From Bacteroidales bacterium (GTDB lineage Bacteria; Bacteroidota; Bacteroidia; Bacteroidales; UBA932), in assembly GCA_017395045.1 (NCBI GenBank), contig JAFPWG010000022.1:1-64000 (forward strand): a stretch of DNA of 64,000 bases, written 5' to 3'. Shown here piece by piece: positions 20,040 through 30,013 of this stretch. A model generated the notes under the pieces. It saw only the letters and a list, made by a program, of their open reading frames with translations. It made no database searches and was not told the origin of the DNA. The stretch's first letter is position 1, and every line of letters begins with the position of its first letter. The position numbers and the translations under genes were made by a program.

Positions 20040-21295
20040 TACCCTTCGTAACGGCGGAACGCGACACAGGCGTCATGGCCGCCGAAGCCCAGCGAATCGG
20101 AGATACCGATGGTCAGAGGGGTCCGGACGGCGACGTTCGGCGTGTAGTCCAGGTCGCATTCCGGGTCCGGGCAGTCCAGGTTGATGGTCGGCGGAACGAC
20201 CCCGTCGCGGAGGGCCAGCACCGTGGCGATGGCCTCGGCTGCACCGGCGGCGCCGAACATATGACCCGTCATCGACTTGATGGAGCTGATGTGGGCCTTG
20301 TAGGCGTAATCGCCGAGGGCCACCTTGTACGCGACGGTTTCGGCGACATCGTTGAGCTGGGTGCCGGTTCCGTGGGCGTTGATGTACAGATTGTCCTTGG
20401 CCGGGTCGAATCCGGCTTCCTCCAGGGCCAGGGTGATGGCCTTGGCCTGGGTGGTGCCGTCCGGACGGGGGGCGGTGGCGTGGTAGGCATCGCAGGTGTT
20501 TCCGTAGCCCACCATCTCACCGTAGATGGTCGCACCGCGCGCCAGGGCGTGCTCCAACGACTCGAGGACGAGGACGGCGGCGCCGTCACCCATCACGAAA
20601 CCCTGCCGGTTCTTGTTGAACGGGAGGGAGGCATATTTCGGATCCTCAGCGCGCGAAAGGGCCTTCGCATTGGCGAAACCGGCCACGCCCAGCGGGATGG
20701 ACGCATGCTCGGAGCCGCCGGCGATGATGGCGTCGGCATATCCGTGACGGACGGCGCGGAACGCCTCGCCGATGCAGTGCGACGAGGTCGCGCAGGCCGT
20801 GACGATATCAAGGCAGGGGCCCATCGCCTGGTGCCGGATGGCCACATGGCCCGCAGCGATGTTGGAAATCATCGTCGGAATGAACAGCGGGGAAATCCAT
20901 CGGCCGGAGGGATCTTCGATCATCTTGGCCGTCTCGCGGTACTGGATTTCGAAGCCGCCGATACCCGAGCCCACATACACGCCCAGGCGGAAAGGTTCGA
21001 TGTTCCTGTCCTCTCCTTCAGAACGCAGGCCAGCCGCATCCATGGCCTGCACGGAAGCCGCGATGGCATACTGGGTGAAATTGTCCTGCTTGCGGACGAA
21101 CGCCTTGTCCATCCCATACTTTTCGGGATCGAAATCCTTCACCTTGCCGGCGATGGTGACGGGCATGTCCTTGAAATCCTCGACGAAGTCGATGCCGCAG
21201 ACGCCGTTCACCAGATTCTTCCAATACGTGTCGATATCATTCCCAACGGAGGAAATGATGCCCATTCCTGTTACTACTACTCTTTTAGGTTCCAT
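20039..21295 (-). CDS. fabF: Beta-ketoacyl-ACP synthase II
   Basis: Condenses malonyl-ACP with acyl-ACP in chain elongation. 418 residues. The catalytic triad is complete: Cys168 in VTACATSSHC, His308 in NAHGTGTQLND and His345 in KSMTGHMFGAAGA. It follows fabK by one base and overlaps fabZ. The set suggests membrane fatty-acid synthesis; a dedicated aryl-polyene or polyketide role is less likely because no ACP or chain-length partner is adjacent. Confidence 0.94.
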   Translation of the reverse strand: MEPKRVVVTGMGIISSVGNDIDTYWKNLVNGVCGIDFVEDFKDMPVTIAGKVKDFDPEKYGMDKAFVRKQDNFTQYAIAASVQAMDAAGLRSEGEDRNIEPFRLGVYVGSGIGGFEIQYRETAKMIEDPSGRWISPLFIPTMISNIAAGHVAIRHQAMGPCLDIVTACATSSHCIGEAFRAVRHGYADAIIAGGSEHASIPLGVAGFANAKALSRAEDPKYASLPFNKNRQGFVMGDGAAVLVLESLEHALARGATIYGEMVGYGNTCDAYHATAPRPDGTTQAKAITLALEEAGFDPAKDNLYINAHGTGTQLNDVAETVAYKVALGDYAYKAHISSIKSMTGHMFGAAGAAEAIATVLALRDGVVPPTINLDCPDPECDLDYTPNVAVRTPLTIGISDSLGFGGHDACVAFRRYEG

Positions 21296-21296
21296 A

Positions 21297-22244
21297 TCAC
21301 GTCAATAAATCAGGGGCGGAAGCGAGCAGTTTCTCCGCTCCGCCGATGATGTCGTTTACAATTTCGGCCGCGCTCTCGCGGCGTGTGACCATCCCGGCCA
21401 CTTCTCCGGCCAGGAAACTGCCTCCGGAGAGGTCTCCTTCCTGGACCGCTTTCCGGACCGATCCGGTTCCGAAGGCACGGACATCCTCGTCCGGGACGGC
21501 CGGATCGGCCTCCAGCTTCGCGAACTTCTTCGCGAAAGGGGTCTTGAGGCTGCGGACGGCGTCGCCGAGGGACTTGCCCGTAACCATCGTTCCCAAGTCG
21601 GAAGCCTTGATCAGGCGTTCCTTGTAGGTGTCGTGCACCCGGCACTCGTCGGCTACGAGGAAGCGGGTGCCCACCTGGACGCCGCAAGCGCCCATCAGGA
21701 ACATCGCCGCCGCTCCGCGCCCGTCGAAGATGCCGCCGGCCGCAAGGACCGGAATATCCACGGCGTCAACCACTTGCGGCACCAGGGCCATGGTGTGCGT
21801 GTCCCCGATGTGTCCACCGGATTCGGCACCTTCAGCAATGACCGCCGTCGCTCCGAGCTCCTGCATTTTAAGCGCATAAGCCACGGATGCGACCACGGGG
21901 ATCACCCGGATGCCGGCCGCCAGCCATTTTTCCATGTACGGAGCCGGGGAGCCGGCGCCCGTCGTCACAATCTTCACCCCTTCCTCCACCACCAGGTCCG
22001 CGATTTCCGCGGCATTCGGGGCCGCCAGCATGACGTTCACCCCGAAAGGCTTGTCCGTCAGCGTCCGGACCTTCCGGATTTCATCGCGGACGGCATCCGA
22101 ACCGGCATTGATGGACGAGATGATCCCCAGTCCGCCGGCGTTGGAAACCGCCGCGGCCAGGCGCGCATCCGCAATCCAGGCCATGCCGCCCTGGAACACC
22201 GGTTTCTCGATTCCGAGAAGGTCGCAGATCGCGCTTTTAATCAT
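21297..22244 (-). CDS. fabK: FabK-type enoyl-ACP reductase (nitronate-monooxygenase-like flavoprotein)
   Basis: FMN-dependent TIM-barrel enzyme, expected to reduce enoyl-ACP. 315 residues from ATG 22244. Motifs: PVFQGGMAWIADARLAAAVS, AEGAESGGHIG, VLAAGGIFDGRGAAAM and GVQVGTRF. Lying first in an operon with fabF and fabZ favours FabK over nitronate monooxygenase. A TTG in frame at 22256 lies inside the -7 promoter box and cannot be the start if that box is used. Confidence 0.88.
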   Translation of the reverse strand: MIKSAICDLLGIEKPVFQGGMAWIADARLAAAVSNAGGLGIISSINAGSDAVRDEIRKVRTLTDKPFGVNVMLAAPNAAEIADLVVEEGVKIVTTGAGSPAPYMEKWLAAGIRVIPVVASVAYALKMQELGATAVIAEGAESGGHIGDTHTMALVPQVVDAVDIPVLAAGGIFDGRGAAAMFLMGACGVQVGTRFLVADECRVHDTYKERLIKASDLGTMVTGKSLGDAVRSLKTPFAKKFAKLEADPAVPDEDVRAFGTGSVRKAVQEGDLSGGSFLAGEVAGMVTRRESAAEIVNDIIGGAEKLLASAPDLLT

Positions 22245-22253
22245 AACAGACTG

Positions 22254-22261
22254 CAAATATA
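22254..22261 (-). promoter_or_regulatory. -7 box TATATTTG of the fabKFZ operon
   Basis: Minus-strand match, nine bases before the fabK ATG; predicted leader about five bases. Confidence 0.65.
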
Positions 22262-22276
22262 CGAATTAATTACCGA

Positions 22277-22308
22277 TTTGCATATCCGGGTCGATTTGTT
22301 TATTTTTG
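22277..22308 (+). promoter_or_regulatory. -33/-7 promoter of the LytTR regulator gene
   Basis: TTTG (22277-22280), 20 bases, TATTTTTG (22301-22308), then 12 bases to the ATG at 22321. It lies back to back with the fabK promoter in a 76-base gap. Confidence 0.7.
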
Positions 22309-22320
22309 TAACCCTGAATC

Positions 22321-23196
22321 ATGGAAGAAGGACAGAAGAAATACATCCCCTCCTATCTGCGGGAACGCTATCAGCTTCTGGGCACGGTGACCTTCGCCGC
22401 GTTCTTCTCGGTTGTCTTCCTGCTGGTGAGCATCCCCTTTTCCAACAATGCATGGTTCCGCCTCGGAAACAGCACCTTCTTCGGCTTCACCGCCCTTTTC
22501 GCCGCCGGCTGCCTCCTGATCATGATCGTGAGCAAGGTGGTGATGTACAAGACCCGGAACCGCTTCCCGATGACCTATTGGCAGTATGCCGCCTGGAACC
22601 TTGCCGAAATCGTCCTCATCAGCGTCCTGTACACCGTCTTCACGGTGACCATCGCCCAGCCTGAGGACCAGAGCCTCCTGGCCATTTTCTTCCATTCACT
22701 GGTTTATACCTTCATCTGCCTGGGCGTACCCTGCATCATCGCGGCGATGTTTTTCACCATCGTCGACCAGAACCGGACCATCCGCCTGATGAACATGCAG
22801 GACGTCGTTACCGACGACGCCCCCGAAGAGACCGCCACCGTCCAGAAATTCACCCTTTTCGACAATAACGGCGTCCTCAAACTGTCCGTCTCCAGCGCCA
22901 ACCTCTACTACGTGGAGGCCGACGACAACTACATCAAGGTGTGGTACTCCGACAACAAGGGCGAACTGCAGACCTACATGCTGCGCTGCCGCCTGAAGAC
23001 GGTGGAGGAGAGCTTCGCCGGTTCCGACCTCATCCGCTGCCACCGGAAGTTCATCGTGAACATGCAGAAGGTCAAGGTCCTGCAGAAAGTCGGGGCCGTC
23101 TATGAAATCACCCTGGACAACGAAACCATCGCCCCGATCCCGGTCACGAAGACCTATATCGGGAACGTGCTCGCGCACTTCCAGGAAAAAGCCTGA
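22321..23196 (+). CDS. Membrane-bound LytTR-family transcription regulator
   Basis: 291 residues. Four transmembrane helices occupy about residues 20-155; a C-terminal LytTR DNA-binding domain follows (about 185-285), with NLYYVEADDNYIKVWY and LIRCHRKFIVNMQKV. No receiver domain and no histidine kinase are adjacent, so it probably senses through its membrane part. It is divergent from fabKFZ and shares a 76-base promoter region, which makes control of that operon a reasonable but untested idea. Confidence 0.9.
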   Translation: MEEGQKKYIPSYLRERYQLLGTVTFAAFFSVVFLLVSIPFSNNAWFRLGNSTFFGFTALFAAGCLLIMIVSKVVMYKTRNRFPMTYWQYAAWNLAEIVLISVLYTVFTVTIAQPEDQSLLAIFFHSLVYTFICLGVPCIIAAMFFTIVDQNRTIRLMNMQDVVTDDAPEETATVQKFTLFDNNGVLKLSVSSANLYYVEADDNYIKVWYSDNKGELQTYMLRCRLKTVEESFAGSDLIRCHRKFIVNMQKVKVLQKVGAVYEITLDNETIAPIPVTKTYIGNVLAHFQEKA

Positions 23197-23652
23197 TTAT
23201 TCGTGGGTGGCGAAACGCTGCCCGGCCAGTTGCTCCCACTTCGTGCCGGGGCGGCCGTAATTCGCGTAAGGATAGATGGAAATGCCCCCGCGCGGGGTAA
23301 AGAAACCGGTGACCTCGATATACTTGGGGTCCATCAGTTTCACGAGGTCCTTCAGGATGGTGTTCACGCAATCCTCATGGAAACCGCCGTGGCTGCGGAA
23401 ACTGAACAGATACAGTTTGAGGCTCTTGGACTCGACCATCCGGACATCGGGGACGTAGCTGATGCGGATTTCCGCGAAGTCGGGCTGGCCCGTGATGGGG
23501 CACAGGGTGGTGAATTCCGGGCAGTTGAAACGGACCCAGTAGTCGTTCTCCTGATGCTGGTTCTCAAAGGTTTCCAGAACCGTCGGATCGTAGTGCTGGC
23601 TGTAGACGGACTTGCCGCCCAGGGCTTTCAGGCCTTCTTCCTTCCTTTCCAT
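23197..23652 (-). CDS. queF: NADPH-dependent 7-cyano-7-deazaguanine (preQ0) reductase
   Basis: Reduces preQ0 to preQ1 for queuosine in tRNA. 151 residues, the short single-domain type. Cys51 ([13 protein letters not shown]), which forms the thioimide intermediate, and Asp58 are present. The [21 protein letters not shown] motif region at about residues 74-94 supplies substrate and NADPH contacts. It is convergent with the LytTR gene with no gap and lies one base from prfA. Confidence 0.95.
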   Translation of the reverse strand: MERKEEGLKALGGKSVYSQHYDPTVLETFENQHQENDYWVRFNCPEFTTLCPITGQPDFAEIRISYVPDVRMVESKSLKLYLFSFRSHGGFHEDCVNTILKDLVKLMDPKYIEVTGFFTPRGGISIYPYANYGRPGTKWEQLAGQRFATHE

Positions 23653-23653
23653 A

Positions 23654-24751
23654 TCATGCTTCCTCCCCCGCTTCTTTCAACCGTTCGGCGTTCTCCGCGA
23701 TCTGGAGCTGGTCGATGCACTCCTGGATGTCGCCGTCCATGAAGACGGGAAGGTTGTACATGCTCCAGCCGATGCGGTGGTCCGTCACGCGGCCCTGCGG
23801 ATAATTGTAGGTACGGATCTTGGCCGAGCGGTCGCCGGTGGAGACCATCGTCTTGCGCTTGGCGGCGATGCCGTCCAGGTATTTCTGGTGCTCGAGGTTA
23901 TACAGGCGGGTGCGGAGTTCCTCCATCGCCCGGTCCAGGTTCTTCAGCTGCGACCGCTCCTCCTGGCACTGTACCACCAGGCCGGAAGGGATATGGGTGA
24001 GACGCACGGCGGAATAGGTCGTGTTCACGCCCTGTCCGCCGGGACCGGAGGCACAGAACAGGTCCTTCCGGATATCGGCGGGATTCAGTTCCACATCGAA
24101 TTCACCGGCCTCCGGGAATACGGCCACGGAAGCGGCGGAGGTCTGGATGCGGCCCTGGGTTTCGGTCTGCGGGACCCGCTGGACGCGGTGGACGCCGGAT
24201 TCGTACTTCATCACGCCGTACACGCCGTCCTGGCTGGAGGAAAGCTTGAAGACGATCTGCTTGTAGCCACCGGCGGTGCCGGGAGCCTGATCGGTGACCT
24301 CCAGCTTCCAGCCCCTGCGCTCGGCAAAGTGCTGGTACATCCGGAACAGGTCGCCGGCGAAGATCGCCGCCTCGTCGCCACCGGTGCCGCCGCGGATTTC
24401 CACCATGGCGTTCTTGGAATCGTCCGGATCGGCAGGGATGAGCAGGAGCTTGATATTCTGCTCCATGTCGGGAATCTTCGGCTCGATTTCAGCGACCTCG
24501 TCGCGAGCCATCTCCTTCAGGTCCTCATCCTTTTCGTTCATCAGGATGTCCTTCGCCTGGGCGAGTTCGTCCAGCATGCGCTTGTACTCGAGGCCGGCCT
24601 GGATGATGGGCTGCAGTTCCTTGTAGTCCTTGTTCAGCTGAACGAATTTCTTCATGTCCGCGATGACGGCCGGGTCGGCGAGCGACTCTTCCAGCTTCCT
24701 GTATTTGTCCTGAAGGCTCAGTACCTTCTCCAGCAATGTGTTCTCTGCCAT
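23654..24751 (-). CDS. prfA: Peptide chain release factor 1
   Basis: Recognises UAA and UAG stop codons and triggers peptide release; 365 residues. The catalytic GGQ lies in [19 protein letters not shown]. The codon-recognition tripeptide is PQT in [10 protein letters not shown], fitting the RF1 PxT form, not the SPF of RF2. The ATG at 24751 follows the promoter by 24 bases; an in-frame TTG at 24778 is part of the -7 box. Confidence 0.95.
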   Translation of the reverse strand: MAENTLLEKVLSLQDKYRKLEESLADPAVIADMKKFVQLNKDYKELQPIIQAGLEYKRMLDELAQAKDILMNEKDEDLKEMARDEVAEIEPKIPDMEQNIKLLLIPADPDDSKNAMVEIRGGTGGDEAAIFAGDLFRMYQHFAERRGWKLEVTDQAPGTAGGYKQIVFKLSSSQDGVYGVMKYESGVHRVQRVPQTETQGRIQTSAASVAVFPEAGEFDVELNPADIRKDLFCASGPGGQGVNTTYSAVRLTHIPSGLVVQCQEERSQLKNLDRAMEELRTRLYNLEHQKYLDGIAAKRKTMVSTGDRSAKIRTYNYPQGRVTDHRIGWSMYNLPVFMDGDIQECIDQLQIAENAERLKEAGEEA

Positions 24752-24775
24752 GGGGGCGGGTTTTGAATTAGTCTG

Positions 24776-24783
24776 CAAAGATA
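24776..24783 (-). promoter_or_regulatory. -7 box TATCTTTG of prfA
   Basis: Minus-strand match in the 56-base gap after mazG, 24 bases before the ATG. queF, one base behind prfA, probably shares it. Confidence 0.6.
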
Positions 24784-24807
24784 CGGAAAAAACTCCGAAT
24801 TACCATA

Positions 24808-25599
24808 TCAGAGCCCTTTCGCCTTCCCTTCGTCCCAGATGGCGTCCATCTCGGTGAGGGTCATGTCGGCGAGTTTCAGGCCGCGCCGAAGCGTCTCTTC
24901 TTCCATATACGAGAAACGGCGGCGGAACTTGTCGCAGGCGCCGTTCAGGGCCGCTTCCGGGTCGATACCATACAGGCGGGAAGCGTTGATAACGGCGAAA
25001 AGCAGGTCGCCGAATTCCTCCTGCATATGCTTCGGGTCGTTTTCGGCACAGGCTTCCTCCGCCTCGCCGGCCTCTTCCCGGACCTTGGGCCAGACATCTT
25101 CCTTCTGCTCCCAGTCAAAGCCGCAGCCGCGGGCTTTCTCCTGCATGGACAAAGCCTTGAGGATGGCGGGCATGGCATCGGGAATGCCGGACATGACGCG
25201 CTTGTTCCCGTCCTTTTCCTTCGCCTTCACGAGTTCCCAGGTATCGGCGATCTCCTTCGCGGTCGTAGGCTTGCCGGCCTCGGGGCCGAAAACATGCGGG
25301 TGGCGGAAGACCATCTTGTCGCACACCTTGTTCAGGGAGTCGGCGATGTCGAAGGTTCCCTCCTCCTGCGCGATACGCGCATAAAAGACCATATGGTAGA
25401 GCAGGTCGCCGATTTCCTTCGCCGTGCCTTTCCGGTCTCCCTTCAGGATGGTGTCACTGAGTTCGTACACTTCCTCCTCGGTCATCGGACGGATGGTGTC
25501 GATGGTCTGCGCCGCATTCCACGGGCATTTTTCCCTCAAGAGGTCCATGATATCCAGCAAACGGCCGAAGGCGGCCACCTTTTCTTCCCTGGTATGCAT
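24808..25599 (-). CDS. mazG: Nucleoside triphosphate pyrophosphohydrolase MazG
   Basis: Hydrolyses NTPs or dNTPs to the monophosphate and pyrophosphate. 263 residues with two MazG domains: the first with TEEEVYELSDTI and KEIGDLLYHMVF, the second with REEAGEAEEA and EEFGDLLFAVIN. The paired Glu/Asp residues that bind Mg2+ are present in both. It has its own promoter, divergent from the CoA-transferase gene. A second, unrelated-length MazG-type protein is encoded at 59587. Confidence 0.93.
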   Translation of the reverse strand: MHTREEKVAAFGRLLDIMDLLREKCPWNAAQTIDTIRPMTEEEVYELSDTILKGDRKGTAKEIGDLLYHMVFYARIAQEEGTFDIADSLNKVCDKMVFRHPHVFGPEAGKPTTAKEIADTWELVKAKEKDGNKRVMSGIPDAMPAILKALSMQEKARGCGFDWEQKEDVWPKVREEAGEAEEACAENDPKHMQEEFGDLLFAVINASRLYGIDPEAALNGACDKFRRRFSYMEEETLRRGLKLADMTLTEMDAIWDEGKAKGL

Positions 25600-25619
25600 A
25601 TTATTCGTTAAAATTTTTA

Positions 25620-25627
25620 CAAATATA
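25620..25627 (-). promoter_or_regulatory. -7 box TATATTTG of mazG
   Basis: Minus-strand match, 20 bases before the ATG at 25599; only 13 bases from the divergent -7 box at 25641. Confidence 0.6.
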
Positions 25628-25640
25628 CAAAGAATCTGCC

Positions 25641-25648
25641 TATATTTG
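25641..25648 (+). promoter_or_regulatory. -7 box TATATTTG of the CoA-transferase gene
   Basis: Plus-strand match, 13 bases before the ATG at 25662. Confidence 0.6.
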
Positions 25649-25661
25649 CACGGTTCGAGCC

Positions 25662-26945
25662 ATGAAGCCCTTGTCTTTCATATCGTCCGACGAAGCCGTC
25701 CGCGGCGTCCGGAGCGGGGACCACATCCACCTCTCCAGCATCGCCAGCGTTCCCCATGTCCTCATCGACGCCCTGTGCCGCAGGGCGGGAGAACTGCGGG
25801 ACCTCCACTTCCACCATTTCCATACGGAGGGGCCCGCCCCCTATGGCTCCAGGGAATATGAAGGCATCTTCTTCGACCAGGGTTTCTTTGTGGGCCCGAA
25901 CGTCCGGAAAAGCGTCCAGGAAGGGTATGCGGACTATCTCCCCGCGCACCTGTTCGAATCGCAGGCCATGTACCGCAGCGGTGCCCTGCCCTGCGACGTG
26001 GCGATGGTCCAGGTCTCGGAGCCGGCGGACGGCGTGGTCTCTTTGGGAACTTCCGTGGACTGTTCCATCGCCGCCCTGGAAGTGGCTCGCCTGAAACTGG
26101 CGGTCGTAAACCCGCACGTCCCCTTCTCCTATGGCGAACCCATCCCGGTGGAACGCTTCGACGCCCTGGTCCGGGACGAGACTCCGCTGATCACCAAGGA
26201 TTACGTACAGCCCTCCGAAACCGACCGGCTGATCGGCCGGAACTGCTCGGAACTGGTCCCCGACGGAGCCTGCCTGCAGATGGGAATCGGCTCCCTGCCC
26301 AATGCGGTCTGTTCGGAACTGACCGGGCATCAGCACCTTGGGCTGCACACCGAGATGTTCGCCGACGGCGCCCTGGAACTGATCCGGAAAGGCATCATCG
26401 ACGGTGCCGCCAAAAAGATCGACACGGGCAAAGTGGTCGCGTCCTTCCTCCTGGGTTCGCAGGACGTGTATGACTTCATCGACCGGAACCCGGCCGTCCT
26501 GATGCGGGAAATCGCCTATACGAACGACCCCTGGACCATCGCGAAAAACCCGAACGTGGTATCCATCAACTCCGCCACGGAAATCGACCTCACCGGCCAG
26601 GTGTGCGCCGACTCCATCGGTACCCGGATGTACTCCGGCACCGGCGGCCAGCTGGATTTCGTCCGCGGTGCCAAGATGTCCCCCGGCGGCAAGGCCATCA
26701 TCGCCCTGGCCTCCCGCACCGCCAAGGGCGCTCCGAAGATCGTCCCCACGCTCAAGCCCGGCGCCGGCGTCGTCACGCCCCGCGCCGACGTGCAATGGGT
26801 CGTCACAGAATGGGGCGCCGTGAACCTGTACGGCAAGTCCCTGCAGGAAAGGGCCCGCCTCCTCATCTCCATCGCCCACCCCGAAGACAGGGAAGCGCTC
26901 GAAAGGGCGGCTTTCGAGCGCTTCGGCATGCATTGGCGGGGATAA
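25662..26945 (+). CDS. Acetyl-CoA hydrolase/CoA-transferase family protein
   Basis: 427 residues, full length for the family that includes 4-hydroxybutyrate and succinyl-CoA:acetate CoA-transferases. The conserved Glu proposed to carry CoA is seen in LGLHTEMFADGA; the oxyanion-loop-like LQMGIGSLPNAV and the C-terminal SGTGGQLDF and TEWGAVNLYGKS are typical. It probably swaps CoA between acetate and another short-chain acid during fermentation. Substrate is not resolvable. Single gene, convergent with the HerA-like gene. Confidence 0.88.
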   Translation: MKPLSFISSDEAVRGVRSGDHIHLSSIASVPHVLIDALCRRAGELRDLHFHHFHTEGPAPYGSREYEGIFFDQGFFVGPNVRKSVQEGYADYLPAHLFESQAMYRSGALPCDVAMVQVSEPADGVVSLGTSVDCSIAALEVARLKLAVVNPHVPFSYGEPIPVERFDALVRDETPLITKDYVQPSETDRLIGRNCSELVPDGACLQMGIGSLPNAVCSELTGHQHLGLHTEMFADGALELIRKGIIDGAAKKIDTGKVVASFLLGSQDVYDFIDRNPAVLMREIAYTNDPWTIAKNPNVVSINSATEIDLTGQVCADSIGTRMYSGTGGQLDFVRGAKMSPGGKAIIALASRTAKGAPKIVPTLKPGAGVVTPRADVQWVVTEWGAVNLYGKSLQERARLLISIAHPEDREALERAAFERFGMHWRG

Positions 26946-26948
26946 TCC

Positions 26949-28553
26949 CTACTTGATCAGGTTCCCGAGGATACTCCGGGTGAGTTCCCTCGTGATGGTG
27001 TTGGTGGCCGACTTGGTCGCCTTCTGGACCGCTTTCTTGGTGGTGGAAGTACCGCTCTTCTTCTTGGTGCCGGTGACGGAATCGGCCACGGAAGCGGCCA
27101 CGACCCCGGTCACGGCGGTAATGACGGACTTCAGCACCTTGGAGGCGATGCTGTTCTTCTTTTTCTTGGCCTTTTCCTTGTCGGCCTTCTCCTGCTCCTT
27201 GGCCTCGGCGGCTGCCTGCTTCTCGGCTTCCTTCTGGGCCTCAAGTTCAGCCTTCTGGCGTTCTGCCTCGGCCGTGGCGGCAGTCAGGATCTCATAGGCG
27301 CTCTCCCGGTCGATCGCGTTGTCGTAGCGGCCCCACAGGCGGGACTGCTTGATGATGAGGGCGCGCTGGTCCTCGGTGATGGCGCCGATCTGGCTCAGCG
27401 GGAAGAGGATCTTCGCCCGTTCGACCATGGACGGAGCGCCTTTTTCGTCCAGGAAGGAGACCAGGGCCTCTCCGGTTTCGAGCTGCAGGATAGCCTCGTA
27501 GGTGTCGAACTGCGGATTCGCCCGGAAGGTCTCTGCGGCGACCTTGACCGCCTTCTGGTCCTTGGGCGTGTAGGCGCGGAGGGCATGCTGTACGCGGTTA
27601 CCCAGCTGGCCCAGGATGTTCTCCGGGATATCGGTCGGACTCTGGGTGATGAAGTAGATACCCACGCCCTTGGAACGGATGAGGCGGATGACCTGCTCGA
27701 TCTTCGCGGTCAGGGCCTTGGACGTATCCTCGAAGAGCATATGCGCTTCGTCGAAGAAGAAGACAAGTTTCGGAAGCTCCATGTCGCCGACCTCCGGGAG
27801 CGTGCTGTACAGTTCGGAAAGCAGCCAGAGGAGGAAGGTGGAATAGAGCTTCGGCTTGAGCATGAGCTTGTCCGCCGCAAGGACGTTCATCACACCCTTG
27901 CCACCCTCGCACTGAAGGAGGTCGTAGATGTCGAAGGACGGTTCGCCGAAGAACTTTTCGGCGCCCTGGTTCTCCAGATGGAGCAGGGCACGCTGGATGG
28001 CACCGACCGATGCCGTGGACACGTTACCGTACTTGATGGTGAACTCGGAGGCATTCTGGCCCACGAAGTTGAGCATGGCGCGGAGGTCCTTCAGGTCGAT
28101 GAGCAGCAGTCCGTTTTCGTCGGCGATCCGGAAGACGATGTTCAGGACGCCAGTCTGCGTCTCATTCAGTTCCAGCATGCGAGCCAGCAGATCCGGACCC
28201 ATGTTGGAGATGGTCGAGCGCATGGGATGTCCCTGTTCGCCATAGACGTCGAAGAAACGCACCGGGCAGCTCTGGAACTGCGGATCCTCGATACCGAATT
28301 CCGGCAGGCGCTTCTGGATGAAGCCCGAGAGCTTGCCCACCTGGCTGATGCCGCTCAGGTCGCCCTTCATGTCGGCCATGAAACAAGGCACGCCGGCCTG
28401 GCAGAAGGTTTCGGCCAGCACCTGCAGGGTAACGGTCTTACCGGTACCGGTGGCACCGGCGATGAGGCCGTGGCGGTTGGCCATCTTGCCGACCAGGGAG
28501 ATGGGGCCATTGGCGCAGTGGGCTACATACAGCCCGCGTTCTTTATCAAGCAT
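26949..28553 (-). CDS. HerA-like ATPase (DUF853)
   Basis: 534 residues. FtsK/HerA-superfamily ATPase with Walker [13 protein letters not shown] near residues 33-42 and Walker B-like [13 protein letters not shown]. After the ATPase core comes an Ala/Glu/Lys-rich coiled-coil (about 425-470) and a basic Ser/Thr-rich tail. Members act as DNA-translocase-like enzymes, but YjgR/DUF853 proteins have no settled function. It stands two bases after cstA. No NurA nuclease is adjacent, so this is not the archaeal-type HerA-NurA pair. Confidence 0.88.
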   Translation of the reverse strand: MLDKERGLYVAHCANGPISLVGKMANRHGLIAGATGTGKTVTLQVLAETFCQAGVPCFMADMKGDLSGISQVGKLSGFIQKRLPEFGIEDPQFQSCPVRFFDVYGEQGHPMRSTISNMGPDLLARMLELNETQTGVLNIVFRIADENGLLLIDLKDLRAMLNFVGQNASEFTIKYGNVSTASVGAIQRALLHLENQGAEKFFGEPSFDIYDLLQCEGGKGVMNVLAADKLMLKPKLYSTFLLWLLSELYSTLPEVGDMELPKLVFFFDEAHMLFEDTSKALTAKIEQVIRLIRSKGVGIYFITQSPTDIPENILGQLGNRVQHALRAYTPKDQKAVKVAAETFRANPQFDTYEAILQLETGEALVSFLDEKGAPSMVERAKILFPLSQIGAITEDQRALIIKQSRLWGRYDNAIDRESAYEILTAATAEAERQKAELEAQKEAEKQAAAEAKEQEKADKEKAKKKKNSIASKVLKSVITAVTGVVAASVADSVTGTKKKSGTSTTKKAVQKATKSATNTITRELTRSILGNLIK

Positions 28554-28555
28554 AG

Positions 28556-30010
28556 CTATCTGTTTTTACGATATTTCCAAAGATAGAAAAGAATCGTCGA
28601 AATCGCAAAAGTTCCCAGGGCGATCCAAGGAATCGTAGAGGCCGGAAGCCCCAGGCCGATCTTGTCCACCAGGATGAACGTCGTACATACGGAAGTCATG
28701 AACAGGGCCGGAATCAGGGCGATCAGGTAATAGGCGCCCTTCTTGTTGAGGACCAGATATACGGTCGCGGTCCAGAACATGAACACCGACAGGGTCTGGT
28801 TGCTCCAGCCGAAATACCTCCATATGACGTTGAAACCGTTGGAATCGGCGATGTTGTACCATAACAGGAGACCGGAAAGGGCGAAGAGCGGAATGGCGAT
28901 GTAAAGGCGCTTCCGCATGGGTTTCTGGTCCAGATGCAGGAAATCAGCGATGATGAGCCTCGCGCTGCGGAAAGCCGTGTCACCGCTGGTGATCGGGGCC
29001 GCTACGACGCCGAGGACGGCCAGGATGCCGCCCAGAATGCCGAGCCAGCTCTGGGAGACTTTCGTCACCACCGTGGGGGCTGCGGCGGACAGGTCGGAGC
29101 CGACCTCGGCCGCGCCGCCGTCGAAGAAAAAGTAGGAAGCGACCGCCGCCCAGATCAGGGCCACCAGTCCTTCCGTGATCATCGCCCCGTAGAAAATGGG
29201 ACGTCCCAGTTTCTCCGTCGTGATGCAGCGGGCCATCAGCGGACTCTGGGTCGCATGGAAGCCGCTCACCGCGCCGCACGCGATCGTAATGAACAGGCAG
29301 GGGAAGATCGGCTGTCCATACATGCCCAGCGACGGACCGCGGTTCTGCAGGCCGTCCCAGAATTCAGGAAGCGTGGGCCATTTGACCAGCAGGCACACCA
29401 TCAGGGCAACCGCCATGAACAGCAGGGCCACGGCGAAAACCGGGTAGATCCGGCCGATGATCTTGTCAATGGGGAGCAGGGTGGCGATGACGTAATATGC
29501 GAAGATGATGAAAACCCACAGCATCATGGACCATTGTCCTCCGTCTCCGACCATTCCGCCCAGGATGACGGCCGGACTGTACACGAAAACGGCCCCCACC
29601 ATCAGGAGAAGGAGAACGGAGAAAATGAGCATGACCTTCTTGGTCGTCTCCCCGAGATAGCGGCCCACCAGGACGGGATAACCCGCCCCGCCGTGCCGGA
29701 CGGAGAGCATACCGGACAGGTAATCATGGACGGCACCGGCGAAGATGCAGCCGAACACGATCCACAGGTAGGCCGACGGCCCGAACTTCGCGCCCATGAT
29801 GGCGCCGAAGATGGGCCCGGTCCCCGCAATGTTCAGGAACTGGATCATGTACACCTTCCACGGAGGCATCGCGATGAAGTCCACGTTGTCGGCCTTGGCG
29901 ACGGCAGGCGTCACCAGATTCGGATTGGGGCCGAAGACCTTGTCCACGAAGCCCCCATACAGGAGATAGCCCACGACGAGCGCGGCCACGCTGATCAGGA
30001 ACGAAAACAT
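28556..30010 (-). CDS. cstA: CstA-type carbon starvation membrane protein
   Basis: 484 residues with about 12-13 membrane helices. The N-terminal half has family motifs such as [19 protein letters not shown] and [14 protein letters not shown]. Characterised CstA/BtsT proteins import peptides or pyruvate; this is the shorter form (E. coli CstA is about 700 residues). It sits between rsmD (three bases) and the HerA-like gene (two bases). Substrate inferred only. Confidence 0.9.
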   Translation of the reverse strand: MFSFLISVAALVVGYLLYGGFVDKVFGPNPNLVTPAVAKADNVDFIAMPPWKVYMIQFLNIAGTGPIFGAIMGAKFGPSAYLWIVFGCIFAGAVHDYLSGMLSVRHGGAGYPVLVGRYLGETTKKVMLIFSVLLLLMVGAVFVYSPAVILGGMVGDGGQWSMMLWVFIIFAYYVIATLLPIDKIIGRIYPVFAVALLFMAVALMVCLLVKWPTLPEFWDGLQNRGPSLGMYGQPIFPCLFITIACGAVSGFHATQSPLMARCITTEKLGRPIFYGAMITEGLVALIWAAVASYFFFDGGAAEVGSDLSAAAPTVVTKVSQSWLGILGGILAVLGVVAAPITSGDTAFRSARLIIADFLHLDQKPMRKRLYIAIPLFALSGLLLWYNIADSNGFNVIWRYFGWSNQTLSVFMFWTATVYLVLNKKGAYYLIALIPALFMTSVCTTFILVDKIGLGLPASTIPWIALGTFAISTILFYLWKYRKNR

Positions 30011-30013
30011 AGT

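Noticed and set aside
26949-28553. HerA-NurA type defence or repair pair
   Set aside because: No NurA or SIR2/DUF partner is adjacent; neighbours are cstA and a CoA-transferase.
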